From the NCBI RefSeq assembly GCF_029784135.1, contig NC_073746.1, positions 253,150,494-253,214,493 of the forward strand: DNA of 64,000 bases. Direction: 5' to 3'. The notes under the pieces were generated by a model. It worked only from the letters and a program-made list of their open reading frames with translations, was not told where the DNA came from and searched no databases. The stretch is from Toxorhynchites rutilus septentrionalis (lineage: Eukaryota; Arthropoda; Insecta; Diptera; Culicidae). The number at the start of each line of letters is the position of its first letter. The first letter of the stretch is position 1. The translations under genes were made by a program, and so were the position numbers. Below, in pieces: positions 45,402 through 57,761 of the stretch.

Positions 45402-47232
45402 GTGAGTACAATATTTTTGCCAGGTTTGATAGAACTCTTGCTACACATCCATGCAGAGCATCTGTTGGGCACACATTGCTTGTTTACATTCGTAGTTTCT
45501 TTGCAGCAGAAACGGATTTAATATCGAACGACGTTCTTGTAAATTATGTGAATATAGATGCGGTCTCTCTACCAGCGCGAATTTGTTCATATAACTAACA
45601 TGAATTTGTGAAACATTTAGGCAAGATATTTCCTGAGTCAGATCTTTTGTGTAACGCATATTAATTAATTTACTAGCACCTATTTCGCGATGTTCATTGA
45701 GCGACTTTCCCATTAGATTTGTATCAAAAATTGTCGGAAAAGGATTATTCACATGTTCGGATCATTATCAAAGGCACAGAGGCTCGAGGTCACGTTCGAA
45801 TGCTTCCTTGTATTTTCCATGGATTGGCCAACTGATGGGTTTTCTCCGTTTCCGATCAATTTGCTTATAAAAATATTTAAATTCTCCGCAGAGCATTCAG
45901 GTACCCGGAAATTATAACTGAGAGTTGATTAATCTTTCTGGCTGAATGTGTCCTTAGATTCAACATAAACAACCGTTTTTTTGGCGGAACTAACCACCGA
46001 TCGCGCCAACTCGTCTATGGGATTGGCATGACCCTTCCAGAACTCAATGAAACTTTCTGGGCGTGAAGACCTTACCTAATTAAGCAACTTGGCACACTTA
46101 GCTTTCCGAAAATTTATCTAGACTATGGAAAAGGCTAAATATTTTTGGTCATTTTTTAAATTTTTTACTCGAAAATGGTAAGTCGCACAAATTGTCTACC
46201 ATCTCATCAAAATCTGAGATGACCATTTTGAGAAAATCGACTTTTAGTTTTTGAAATCGATTCTTTGATTACGATTACGATTTGTAGAATTTCAAAAAAT
46301 ATTTTTTCAGTATTTTTTTCTGAAAATTCAATTATTTTCCTAAAATTCTTCACTTTTTTGTAGGACTTACCATTTACGAAATTCTGAGAACCATTATATC
46401 GGTTTGGTATGAAATTGTCAGTGTTTGGATTTCGTTCAATATCGAATGATACACAATGTGTCATGCAAGTAACCTCTCGCGAAAATATAACCAAATATGA
46501 GTGTATCACAAAGTACGCAGAATAAGAAGGTAGTCTACTCCCTACTTTGCTCAAGTAGTGGTAGGCAAAGAAAAAAAGCAAAAAATATTAATAAACCATT
46601 ATATAAATTCAATCGTTTTTTAATTTTTTAAATTATAACACAAGAACTGCCTCAAAATATGTTCCGAAATGATGAAATAGCAGTTTACTTAATTTTTTTA
46701 ACATTTAGAACAGTACAATCATCGCACCTGTACTGTATAAATAATGCAAAATCGATAAACAAATGTGTGGAGAGGTCATATCGAAGCAGTGTCGTTCCCG
46801 TTCCCGATCCAAGGAGCGAATGCATAGTTTAGCTGAAAACATCTCCGATTAGTTTATCTCATTCGAATTCATTCTGTTCCGGCATCGCGGGACGTGGTAC
46901 TTCAATATTTTGCTGAAGTAAACAAAAACTGTTCAGTATGAAATCGATAAAAAATCACATAAAACGTTACTTGCAGTGAAAAAGCGGTACACTATCGTGT
47001 TTACCATCGGCTCGACTTGCAATGTTGTCAATTTTTATGATGTTTAGAACGTTTAAAATCGATAAATATTGAAAAAACTTCAGAACTTCGAACAAATTGA
47101 GAATTTTTTATTACTTACTTCGTTGTGTATGTAACACATGCGTTCTCCGTGTGTATATATAGGAAATATCCCTTACCTTCTATTCTAAGTACTTTGAGTG
47201 GATCATTCAGATACTTGTATGGATGACAGTAA
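45402..47232. other. Intron or downstream DNA after ANKFY1-like exon 3
   Basis: No further ANKFY1 exon was found. An acceptor-like tttctttgcag (about 45507) is followed by only four codons (QKRI) and a stop, so it is not a credible continuation. The remaining sequence is AT-rich with no recognised element. Confidence 0.5.
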
Positions 47233-47243
47233 TCACTTGTGTT
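47233..47243. repeat. Target site duplication of SINE
   Basis: tcacttgtgtt is repeated exactly at 47519-47529. Confidence 0.85.
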
Positions 47244-47518
47244 CTTCTTATTCTTGAATGGCGTTAACGTTCCCTGTGGAACTTTTGCCGTCTCAACGTA
47301 TGCATTACCTAGCGTCATTTATCAATACATAGTTGAGATTTCTTAAGCCAAATAACACGCCTTGAATGTATTCCGAGCGGCAAGCTCTAGAATACGCGTG
47401 ACCACAGTGCAAGTCGGAAGAAATTTCTTTGACGAAAAATCCACTGACCAGAACGGGAATCGAACCCGAACACCCGGTATGATCATGTGAGACGCTAACC
47501 ACTCGGCCGCGGGTGCAC
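47244..47518 (-). mobile_element. tRNA-derived SINE
   Basis: This 275-base element is on the - strand. The head (from 47518) contains an A box GGCCGAGTGGTTAGCG (47508-47493) and a B box GGTTCGATTCCC (47466-47455), the internal RNA polymerase III promoter of a tRNA-derived SINE. The body follows (tcgtcaaagaaatttcttcc, gcattcaaggcgtgtta-like), and it ends in an agaa/aagaa-rich 3' tail (47260-47244). Exact 11-base target duplications flank it. It depends on proteins of an autonomous non-LTR element; which one is unknown. Confidence 0.9.
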
Positions 47519-47529
47519 TCACTTGTGTT
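47519..47529. repeat. Target site duplication of SINE
   Basis: Exact copy of the 11 bases at 47233-47243. Confidence 0.85.
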
Positions 47530-47825
47530 ACAATAAATGATTAAACCAAGAGAGGAACGAACACTGTTGATTGCATATCCGAACTGTACCAAACATCGCA
47601 CACCATTTTCGAAGCCTGCATACAAGTTTGAACCGCATATATCGCCCCGTTCTACTATATCGAAATCCACTGCACAGACAAGTGCTGAGCGAGAAGTGAT
47701 ACAAGAAAAATTACGTCATCATTCGGTCACCATTTGCGGAGAGCAGCGAATAGGAAAAAAGCTAAAACGAGAGAGTTTTTGTTTCTCACTGGAACGGTGT
47801 TGTTAGTAAAACTATGCGGTCTATA

Positions 47826-48000
<175 letters not shown>

Positions 48001-48587
48001 TTCAAGGGCGTTAAAAATGAAAAATATAATCTGACTACCCTCCCATTAGCCTCTATCGAGCTAAATAATCATATAGTTTGCATTCTCTGAGACTTAAGAA
48101 TCAGGATCCGCTAATTAGTTGAATATGAATCATTCGCTTTGCGTAGTTCTAGGTCCTAGTCCTAGAATCTAGGCCGCGAGGTATGGGTGTAGTACATTTT
48201 CCATTATTAGAAAAAAATTGAAAAATCGAACATTTTTTAGTGAGGAGGTAAAGTGGTCACTTGTGGGGGGCAGAGTAGTCACTCGCTCATATCATGCTAG
48301 AAGTGATAGATTTATGCGTGTTTTCTTGACCAAAATTGTTCAAATCATCATTGAAATATTAGGTACATGTATGAAATGATCTAGGCCTATTCACCTAGAG
48401 TCGTAATTGAAATTTTCTAATACGTACGAAAACGTAGTAGGAAACACATAAAGTTTTTCATAATGAGGCTTGGTTTGGTTAAGGTGCCATATTTTTCCTG
48501 GGCCAAAACCACAAAAAGGACTCCTTTAAGAGCATAAGTTGATAAGGTATATCAGCTTTTGAAAACAGAACATTGTCAGTAGTAATC
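48001..48587. other. Intergenic DNA with G-rich gtggtcac motifs
   Basis: At 48240-48290 two related strings occur: gaggaggtaaagtggtcac and ggggcagagtagtcac. They resemble the ggggctagttggtca motifs at 62946 and 63239. No gene. Confidence 0.35.
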
Positions 48588-48700
48588 CTTCACTGCAGAA
48601 CTTGCCACCCAGAATGCATTCAAGGCGTGTTATTTGGCATAGAAATCTCAAATAAGTACTAATGAAAATGACGCAAGTAACAAGGTGTTCGCATCGAATT
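48588..48700 (+). mobile_element. SINE body fragment
   Basis: The bases from agaatgcattcaaggcgtgt through ttggcatagaaatctcaa to aaaatgacgcaagtaa match, in opposite orientation, the body of the SINE at 47244-47518 (47370-47310). The tRNA-like head is missing. Confidence 0.7.
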
Positions 48701-50699
48701 TGGAATTGGTAAGAATCGGTGCGGCCGAGAGTTGGAGAACTGCAATCATGGATCGGGTTTATTGGCGACACATTGTGTACTGCTACCCACTGCTGATGGT
48801 GATATTCGTGGTTATGCTGAAACGACGGCCTTAGCGTATGAACTCTGCTCCGCGGTTATAAAATGAATGAAAATGTATACTCTGGTTGCTCGTTTTAGTT
48901 GGTACCATTTGAGGAGCACAAATAGGAACACTCAAAACGTAGCATTCAACACCTTTGGATAATGCTTGACGTTTCACAATTGTCCAATTGTTTAGTTCAA
49001 GAAAAATAAAATGTTCATTGTGATAGATGCGTAGAAATATCTTAGCATGTGCTCAGCGTTTTGAATTTAATTGTGCCCCCATATAATTCCGTTAAACGTA
49101 GTCCTAAAACTATGACATTATATACCCGTCTTTATTGCAATTAAGGAAATGATAGATTTCATGAAACAAACTATCGAACAATTGAAAAAATCTTAAGCAA
49201 TAACTAAACGAAAATCCCTCGTTTTGATAGTCGATTAGCTAGTTTTCCGAAATTTGCCTTTTCATTTTCACATTAGTTCGAGCACGCGTGTTACTGCAGG
49301 AATGATAAATCTGAATTGTGATAGCAATTGATACAAAGGAACACAATTATGATTGAGGTTGGAGATCGAGAGAACGAATGTTGTTAAATGAAGAAAGCCC
49401 ATGAGCGATTCATGAAGGATCGAACAGACAACCGTCAAAATGAATGAAAAGGCTACAACTCGAAATTCATCTAACGGGTCAAATGTTTAATTAATCTGGA
49501 GATCATAAAAGTTTGTCTGACAAATTTGGCAGTCATGTTTCGTTGAACTCAGAAGGTGCTATGGGATGGCTCGACAGGATAGCAAACGCGTCTTTATGTG
49601 ACTTGATGAAACTGAAAGATTTACTGTTTACTTCTTACAAGCATTCCGAAGATTCTTTTGAATAGATGAAGCTGAGTGAAAGTATGATATCACAAAAAGG
49701 AGATTTCATATCTGTAGATTAAATCAGTTCGTTTTTTTTAAATAAATTATAAATAAGATAATCGACCAACTCAAACGTATGTAGGGGAACGAGGTGAACC
49801 TTGATTATTATTACAAGCCTCTGTAATTCAAAGCATAATAATCATCACTGATGATAAAGCATACATTCCTGCATATCGCTAGGTTTTCAGTTCCGGAAGA
49901 GAATCGAAAATTGCATCGCAAGCCCCACCTCTTAGTGATTCAGTGATTAGCCAGTCAGAAAAATATTAAGTTTACGGTCTAGCAGCGAGGAGCATTCAGT
50001 ATATTTCAAACCGTGAAGCAGTTTCAGTGTTTCAAACTATAACATTCGGTGGAAAATTTTACAATTATAAGCCTTGAAAAATTTTTCAAGCTTTCTGAGA
50101 GGCTGAGAAATTTCACAATATAGATACATTGTGCAGTGATATGCAATAGGGAAGGCTTTTGGATTGGATGAAAGAATCTCGCGTGTTTTATCATGTTATC
50201 GTTACATTTATATATCACAATAAACTTAAAAACGGAAAACAATATTTCGAGTGTAACAACAGATGTATTATTTACGATCGATCTAAACGTATCAGTCATT
50301 ACGTCATCATGTCTCTCCATATAATCAAAGTGTTCTAGAAAACAACTCCATGGACAAAGGCATGCCTTCACAGAATCGGAATGTGACCCACATTCCAATT
50401 CCATTGCACATTTGTTTTTCTGCTAAAAACTAATGAAATAATTGGAAAATCTACAAAACATCTACCTCGAAAGCCGTTATCGACAACTTTCACAAAATAA
50501 ACAAAATATTCCGTGTAATGTATGTAAACAGCACGTCGTGTAAATAGAATTAAAGTTTCGTCGTATTTTCCGTATCGTTCTACTAATACTATTCGCGGAA
50601 TTTAAAAGAAACTTTAGTTCAAATCTATCAACCTCTAGCTAAGCTCTGCAAAATTCGAAACTACGAGTATTTGAAACTTAATGTCTCGTGTCACGGTCG
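48701..50699. other. Intergenic or intronic DNA, nothing recognised
   Basis: AT-rich sequence. A 126-codon frame on the - strand (50404-50024) has no family signature and no splice context. Confidence 0.4.
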
Positions 50700-50912
50700 T
50701 CAGTAATCAATATTTCGTATGTATCGCATCACGTTGAACACAAAAATGACTGCCATCGCGTCCGTATGGTAGCTGTTTTTATCGACCGTGGTTGCGGAAT
50801 TGCACAAAGACCCCCGGCAGAAGCAATAAGTGGAATCGTCTATCGTTTGACATCCTTCCTCGTACGGCTCCTCGATGTGGTGTTCCTTGGTCCAGTTACC
50901 GTTTTTATAAAT
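50700..50912 (-). CDS. Ly6/uPAR-type protein, last exon
   Basis: The exon starts after acceptor cattacattttcag (- strand) in phase 0: IYKNGNWTKEHHIEEPYEEG, then CQTIDDSTYCFCRGSLCNSA. The C-x-C-x(4)-CN ending is the hallmark of the Ly6/uPAR three-finger fold. The tail SYHTDAMAVIFVFNVMRYIR is moderately hydrophobic and may be a GPI-anchor signal or part of one. TGA is at 50702-50700. Insect relatives (quiver/sleepless, boudin, crooked and many unnamed ones) are small secreted or GPI-anchored proteins acting in channel trafficking or septate junctions; which one this is cannot be said. Confidence 0.75.
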   Translation of the reverse strand: MYKNGNWTKEHHIEEPYEEGCQTIDDSTYCFCRGSLCNSATTVDKNSYHTDAMAVIFVFNVMRYIRNIDY

Positions 50913-51031
50913 CTGAAAATGTAATGAGCACGGAATTAATACTGGTTAAAATTCAATTAATTTTTTTTTAATGGAGAATGTAGACGCAGCCCTAATCATC
51001 CTAATCATAAAACAATAATTTAACACTCTAC

Positions 51032-51264
51032 CTGTTCGGTATTTTTCTGCTGTGCACAGTCACGACTGATGGTTTCCTGCTCGGCTTTCAACAGCTGGAG
51101 CTTAAAGATACGCTTCACGCACATCGTTGACCACGGGCAATCAACGGTATAGTAATCGGAGTGGTCGAATTTGGAACACAACTGGGTTTTCGTGTTGTTA
51201 GCGTACCGATTCGGTGGCGCCACCGTGCAGCGGAAACATTTAATCCCGAGGGCAGTGTTTATCT
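51032..51264 (-). CDS. Ly6/uPAR-type protein, internal exon
   Basis: On the - strand, acceptor attcctctcgttccag is followed by two bases of a split codon, then INTALGIKCFRCTVAPPNRY, ANNTKTQLCSKFDHSDYYTV, DCPWSTMCVKRIFKLQ, ISRDCAQQKNTEQ, and donor CAG|gtagag in phase 0. The spacing CxxC, then C, C, C, C fits the first cysteines of a Ly6/uPAR domain, and joining to the last exon gives the complete 10-cysteine-type pattern. A further exon with a signal peptide must lie upstream, above 51264, but was not found. The gene runs opposite to the ANKFY1-like gene and would be nested in its intron if that gene continues beyond the window. Confidence 0.78.
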
Positions 51265-52249
51265 CTGGAACGAGAGGAATAGTAACACAATTCTTAGTTA
51301 TGATATGTTTAAATTGCTTATAGTAATCTCTAATTATGGGCTAATTTTCATATTGGCGTATTGTGTATTGTCTATGAACCGCTCAACGATCGAAATTACC
51401 AACCATACAAAATTTTAGATTGTGAATTAAGAACAGTCTTCTACCTTCAACAAAAAAATTTTGGAATGCAAAGTTTCACAGTGATAAGTGCCATAAATGA
51501 AATCCATTGGTTTTGAGAAATGCATGTTGGGTGCCTTAATTCGCAATGAAATAGAAAGAAACCTCAATGAAGGTGATTTATAGTTCGAATCGGAACTTCA
51601 TACACCTAGTATGTAATAGTATTGATTTGGATTTCTTATTGTTTTACTCAAACTTTTGATTATAATTACACTCTGTTGTAAAAACGACAATCTCTGAATA
51701 ATTGAAACGTAAACGAATTTAATTAAGCAACGGTGTAGTTCCCTTTGAACCTTTCGACCATGAAAATAGTCATCCGCTTAACTCTGTTATCATTTTTAAC
51801 TTTAGCTTTTGTCTATTTTCGGGGATTTCCTCGACTTAATTACAGTCGTTAACCAAACACAATTGAATAACGAATTCACGAGGAATCTGAAGTCCTTTCG
51901 GAGAACTGTCATCCGTCCGATACGCATCGATGAAGTGTGACCAAACGATGTTCGAAGCGCAATGGTGAGACTCGTTTTGAACCCAAAATTGATTTGATTT
52001 AAGACGTGTTCTATGTAATCAGATTGACACGATCGAGTGCTTTTCGAACTAGTGAAATTTAAACCTAGACCTAGAGCTAGTTCTGCTTTCAATTTGGCTT
52101 TGATCGGCCGCCTTATGATTTCGCTCCTGCGCTGGTCAAAGAAATGGATGCTTTCTTTCAGAATTTATAAGAAAAATACGTTGTGAACAAAAAAAAATTG
52201 GAAGGGATTGTGTTTAGGACACGTAAATAAATAAGTAGCAGCGAAAATG
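51265..52249. other. Probable intron of the Ly6-type gene
   Basis: No signal-peptide exon or element was recognised. AT-rich. Confidence 0.4.
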
Positions 52250-52580
52250 GTCATGCCAAATTTCAAAAACCGACCTTGTACATTTTATTTATTGGCCCAA
52301 AAAAAACCTACGCGAGGTTTCAGCTCAATCGGACATAATTTAGGCGTGCCTCAAAGCTTTGATTGAAAGTTTTGATTTTTTGATTCTCGAAAATTTTTCA
52401 ACATGAAATCGGGGTTTTAAAAAAAAATATTTTGATGCCAAATGCCTTCAATTACATGAAACGTCGAGATTTGGTGTTATCTCGAAAAAAATTTGACCGA
52501 AAATCGACCTTTTGGGACTTCCGAGATGACGCCAGATGTCGACGATTCATGCATTTTTAAGTCATTTGGCATCGACAAAA
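52250..52580 (+). repeat. Dispersed repeat related to 60180-60420
   Basis: The strings catgaaacgt(c/a)gagat and atctcgaaaaaaa(a/t)tt, followed by aaaatcgac, occur in the same order near 52457-52510 and 60315-60372, within longer similar AT-rich contexts. Non-coding, family unknown. Confidence 0.45.
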
Positions 52581-54225
52581 AATTAGCGTTTCCAAATTTC
52601 TTGTAGTGGGTATCCGGGACATGCTCGAAATATGTTTGGATGTGGTCAATGAGTTTCTGGTAAGTTATTCTAATAAATGAACCTTTTTGAATTCTGAGTA
52701 AGTAAAGATCTGATACGTTTTAAAGCGGGACCTGAACCAGGTGCATATATTCCAGAAACAATCCCGTCCATATCTCCTGAAAATCTATTTCTGAGCCTCA
52801 TACCATCCAATTTTTGTCACATGCGGGACTTGGAAGCAATAAATTAAAAGTATTTGCGTAATTCGGGTTTCAAAGAACAATTTCAACTAGCGACACAATA
52901 TTTTCATATAATTTTCATTTTTGAGAATCGTGAATTTCGTGAAATCATGCAGGAAAATGTCGGGAAAAGTGCGGGAATTCAAAAATTGAGTGGCCAGCCT
53001 GGACCTGTTTCCTTGACACCTTTCCTGAAAGGCGTGGTCCTACGTCAATAGTACATAACTGACCTGGTTATGATTATTGCATTTGATTTTTTTTGCCAGT
53101 AGACTAAAGTTGGCTGTTTGAAGGTTAACTAGCTAACTGCAGATTATAGGCTCACTCGGTATTATAACTGGATACGGATCAAGTTCAAGTGTAACAACAT
53201 TGAGGATGGCAGTAGGTCACCATTGAAATGTACGTATCTGTAACAGTAGACAAAGTTCACACTTATGCACATTTGTATTGCATCAAAACTCATTTTGTTT
53301 GTCAGCTTTTACCAGGAAACAGATTTTCGAAGGCAGTTTCTCGTCTACGAATTAACACTTCTTCCGGATGAAGAAACTGGTTTTATTCCACATCCAGTTG
53401 GAACAGCATCTGATTATTATTTCCGTTCATGTGCGCCTTTCGCTTTTTCTTGTGATTGCTCGCATATTTCATCGTTGCATGTCGAACAGATCGAATGGTG
53501 GTGCAGTCACTGTTTCCATTTACTTCCTCTGTTGCGACTCGACAAAGTGCATCAATTTGTGAACGGGAAGAAAATCCACCACTCGTTGTCACGTCCTTAC
53601 ACAAAACGTTGAACTTGAAGCGGTCGGGAAGAATGGAAGCACGTGTATAATGTGGCACCCAGGCTGGGAGCGGGATGCGGTGTTACTACTCACATGTAGT
53701 AAGTCTGATCCGTGCGCTGGTTTGACTTGAACTTGAAATAGCCAAGTGTCAAAAGCTGACAAACTTGAACATTACAATGAATACAAGAGTGGTTTGGTCG
53801 CAATAAACGACACCAATGGTATTCGAATCAAGCAAAAAATGAAAGAAATTATATTTTGAAACCGGTGTTCATTGGCAAAAAGGTCGTCAGAAATATAATT
53901 CGGCACACTACGCTGACCACAGCAACAAATGTATAGGTCCCGTACGCAAGCTGTAAATTTCTTAAATTAGATTTCCTCAGAGTTCGGTGCTGACCCACAT
54001 AACATGAAACAGAATGAAGGTACAGATTGACACAGAAAATCATGGATTCACAAAAAAGGTTAAATTGTGTATAACCACCATCAATTATTGTGCGTTTATT
54101 ACATCGAAATCATGTATGACAAATGATATTTTGAAAGCGAAATTCGATGAGTGGCAATTGGTTTGAAAATTGGAGCTAGGATTTTCGCAGAAATCATCTG
54201 TTCAGAGAATGAAATTTATTCACCA
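52581..54225. other. Intergenic or intronic DNA, nothing recognised
   Basis: Frames of 115 codons (+, 53265-53612) and 91 codons (-, 53658-53383) overlap each other. Neither has a recognisable domain or fits the Ly6-type gene as a signal-peptide exon. Confidence 0.35.
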
Positions 54226-55049
54226 CTAGCTGACCCGGGAAACTTCGTTCCGCCCAAAATTTATTTTTCGTTATCACATTCACGTTTTCTTACTAAGCGC
54301 ACGTTCATAGGTCCAATCGCAGAACTGTTCATTAATTGATTTTCTAATCTACTCTTAAAATTCCTAGTACTTCTACCAAAACTCGTCATTACAATTTCAG
54401 ATTATTTTCAGACACAATTCTCGTTCAAGTTTTTTCAACCACTTACAAATAACTTGTTTTCCGTTATATGGAATAAATGTTTGATACAGAAAATATGATA
54501 GAATAAAGACAACCCTAAATCGGACAATTCCTTTCTCGAGTTTTGCTCTTATCAACACATTCGGTGATCCATTTTCATTTATATAGATAGAAGAAAATAT
54601 AGAAGTGCGTCTTATCACATTAAATTTTTTTTTAAATTGTTATGATTAGTTGAAATATGTGTATTATTTTTACAGGATTCCCTCTCCATGTCATACCATC
54701 ATAGAAACATTTCTCATATTCAAAAACCTTCACATGCCAAATTTGGCTCCATTTGCTTGATTAATTCTCGAGGAGTGTCTAACTACTATAGAAACATTTA
54801 TTGCATCCTAATACCTCCACATGCCGAATTTTATTTTGTTTGCTTGATTAATTCTCGAGTAATGCACAAATTTGTGTTTCATTTGTATGGCAGCCCCCCT
54901 TTGGAGAGGGGGAAGGGGTTTTGAACTATCATAAGAACCTTCCCCGACCCCAAAAACCCCTACATATCAAATTTCATGTCGATAGGTTCAGTAGTTTCCG
55001 AGTCCATAAGAATCAGACAGACAGACAGAGATCCATTTCTATATTTATA
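54226..55049 (-). mobile_element. Helitron-like element A of a head-to-tail array
   Basis: Reading on the - strand the element ends (3') ...CCCGGGTCAGCTAG at 54226, followed by T, as at the end of 33273-33992. Its 5' end abuts element B at 55049 (tataaatatagaaatgg start, then ctctgtctgtctg). The subterminal bases (acgaagtttcc, cattcacgttttcttac on the + strand) match elements B and 33273-33992. About one and a half internal minisatellite units lie at 54700-54920. Confidence 0.65.
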
Positions 55050-56385
55050 CTAGCTGACCCGGCAAACTTCGTTCCGCCCAAAATTTATTTTTCGGAATCA
55101 CATTCACGTTTTCTTACTAAGCGCACGTTCATGGGTCCAATCGCAGAACTGTTCATTGATTGATCTTCTAATCTACCCTTTAAATAACCTTTTACTATAA
55201 AATTCCTAGTACTTCTACCAAAACTCGTCATTATAATATCAGATTATTTTCAGACACAATTCTCGTTCAAAATTTTTCAACCACCTGCAAATAACATGTT
55301 CTCCGTTACATAGAATAAATGTTTGATACAGAAAATATGATAGAATAAAGACAGCCCAAAATCGGACAATTCCTTTCTCGAGTTTTGCTCTTATCAACAC
55401 ATTCGGCGATCCATTTCCATTTATAAAAATATAAGAAGATCTAAGAGTGCGTTTTATCGCAATGAAATCCATTTCGAATTTCGAACAAAGATAATTGATC
55501 GTTTGCGCAAGCATCAAATGGACTAACAACGCTTGTCACTATGTAATTGTAGAACATATGCGAATTGAATTTTCCAAATTTTCCCATTTTCCCCTTTTCC
55601 TTCAAAGTTTTCGAAAAATTTCAATTGTCATGTTTGGTTGGAATATGTGTATTATTTTTACGAATTATGCAGAAATTTGTGTTTCATTTGTATGATAACC
55701 TCTCCTTAAAGAGAGGGGAAGAGTGTCGAGTGTATGTGTATGTGTATGTGAGTGTATGTCAAGTTTGATTCCATTTGCTTCATTAGTTCTTGAGTTATTT
55801 AAACCCCCCCCCCCCTTTTTTTTGAGAGAGTGTCAAACCACCATAGAAACATTTATTGCACCCTAAAACCTCAAAATGCCCAATTTGGTTTCATTTTCTT
55901 GATTAATTCTCGAGCTACGCAGAAATTCGTGTTTCATTTGTATTGCAGACAACCCCCCCCTCCCCTAAGAGAGGAGGGAGGAGTATCTAACCACCGTAAA
56001 AAAAATTATTGCACCCTAAAATCTGCTTGATTAATTCTCGAATAATGCAGAAATTTGTGTTTTATTTGTATGGATCCCCCCCCCACCCCCTTTAGTGAGG
56101 GGGGTGGAGAGTCTAACCACCATAGAAACGTTTATTGGACCCTAAAACCTCAATATGCCCAATTTGGTTTCATTTGCTTGATTAATTCTCGAGTAATGTA
56201 GAAATTTGTGTTTCATTTGTATGGCAGCCCCCCTTAAGAGAGGGGAGAGGGGTCTCAAACAATCACGAAAACCTTACCCGGCCCCAAAAACCCCTACATA
56301 CCAATTTTTATGTTGATCGGTTCAGTAGTTTCTGAGTCCATATGAATCAGACAGACAGACAGAAATCCATTTATATATATATATA
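55050..56385 (-). mobile_element. Helitron-like element B of the array
   Basis: On the + strand it begins ctagctgacccggcaaac at 55050 and ends agacagacagaaatccatt plus a TA run at 56385. Inside, the unit (taattctcgag, atgcagaaatttgtgtttc, atttgtatgg, then a C-rich/G-rich block) recurs near 55660, 55905, 56030 and 56180. C-runs of up to 13 occur near 55805. It directly abuts elements A and D. Confidence 0.65.
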
Positions 56386-57375
56386 CTAGCTAACTCGGCA
56401 AACTTCGTCCCGCCCATTTACTTGATTAATTCTCGAGTAATGCAGAAATTTGTATTTTATTTGTATGGCAGCCACCCCTACGAGAGGGGGGAGGGGTATC
56501 TAACCACCATAGAAACATTCATTGCACCCTAAAGTTTCCATATGCCTAATTTGGTTTAATTTGCTTGATTAATTCTCGGGTAATGCAGAAATTTGTGTTT
56601 CATTTGTATGGCAGCCCCCCCTTTGAGTGGGGGAAGGACTCTCTAACCATCATAGAAACATTTATTGCACCCTAAAACTTTCACATGCCAACTTTGGTTT
56701 CGTTTGATTGATTAATTTCCGAGTAATGCAAAAAATTGTGTTTCATTTGTACGGCAGCCCCCTCTAAGAGAGGGGGAAGGAGTATCTTAACACCATAGAA
56801 ACATTTATTGCATCCTCAAACCTCCACATGTCAAATTTGGTTTCATTTGCTTGATTAATTCTCGAGTAATGCAGAAATTTGTGTTTCATTTGTATGGCAG
56901 CCCCCCCTTTGAGTGGGGGAAGGACTCTCTAACCATCATAGAAACATTTATTGCACCCTAAAACTTTCACATGCCAACTTTGGTTTCGTTTGATTGATTA
57001 ATTTCCGAGTAATGCAAAAAATTGTGTTTCATTTGTATGGCAGCCCCCTCTAAGAGAGAGGGAAGGAGTATCTTATCACCATAGAAACATTTAATGCATC
57101 CTAAAACCTCCACATGCCAAATTTGGTTTCAATTGCTTGATTAATTCTCGAGTAATGCAGAAATTTGTGTTTCATTTGTATGGCAGCCCCCCCTTTGAGT
57201 GGGGGAAGGACTGTCTAACCATCATAGAAACATTTATTGCACCCTAAAACTTTCACATGCCAACTTTGGTTTCGTTTGCTTGGTTAATTTCCGAGTAATG
57301 CAGAAATGTGTGTTTCATTTGTATGACAGCCCCCCCTTAGAGAGGGGGGAGGGGTCTCAAAATGTCACGAAAACC
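56386..57375 (-). mobile_element. Helitron-like element D, truncated, with expanded minisatellite
   Basis: This begins ctagctaactcggcaaac on the + strand but goes almost at once into the repeat units. Seven units of about 143 bases start near 56420, 56565, 56705, 56850, 56992, 57135 and 57280. Two alternating versions (attctcgagtaatgcag and atttccgagtaatgca) form a dimer of about 286 bases. The element stops at gtcacgaaaacct (57375), lacking the roughly 120 terminal bases that elements A, B and 33273-33992 have. Confidence 0.65.
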
Positions 57376-57761
57376 TAGGTAGATTAATTCAGTCAAATCA
57401 GCCACTAAAGTAACACAGTCCTTTCGTAGGAAAAATCAAAAACATGAGTCATGCTTTGAATTTTCTTTTGACTGCCAATACTTCCACCCGTATCACTCAC
57501 CAATAAACAGTCGCAGCAGCGGATACGTGTGATTTTCCGCTTCGCTTAGTGCTCAATTGCTGCCAACAAACTCTTATCACCCCATGCCGACGACAATGAC
57601 ATTTGTCGTAGCGCGCACGGAATTAAAAAAAACAACATCGCACGGTATTGACAGCGATGCGAGACCAAGAGTATGTTTTCGCTTAGTTGAAGTGTGTCTC
57701 AATGTCTCGCTCTCAATATTCGATGTGATCATTTTTAAACATAGCAATTCGCATAAGAACT
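57376..57761. other. Intergenic DNA, nothing recognised
   Basis: No gene or element identified; a 108-codon + strand frame (57557-57883) extends into the neighbouring repeat and has no family signature. Confidence 0.35.

Noticed and set aside
45507..45521. Acceptor-like site that could continue the ANKFY1-like gene
   Set aside because: Only four codons follow before a stop and they do not resemble the family.
53265..53658. Overlapping frames considered as the missing signal-peptide exon of the Ly6-type gene
   Set aside because: No N-terminal hydrophobic segment followed by a donor in the required phase was found.
56386..57375. CRISPR-like array of regular repeats
   Set aside because: Units are about 143 bases with no short repeat/unique spacer structure, the genome is eukaryotic, and the repeats belong to Helitron-like elements.
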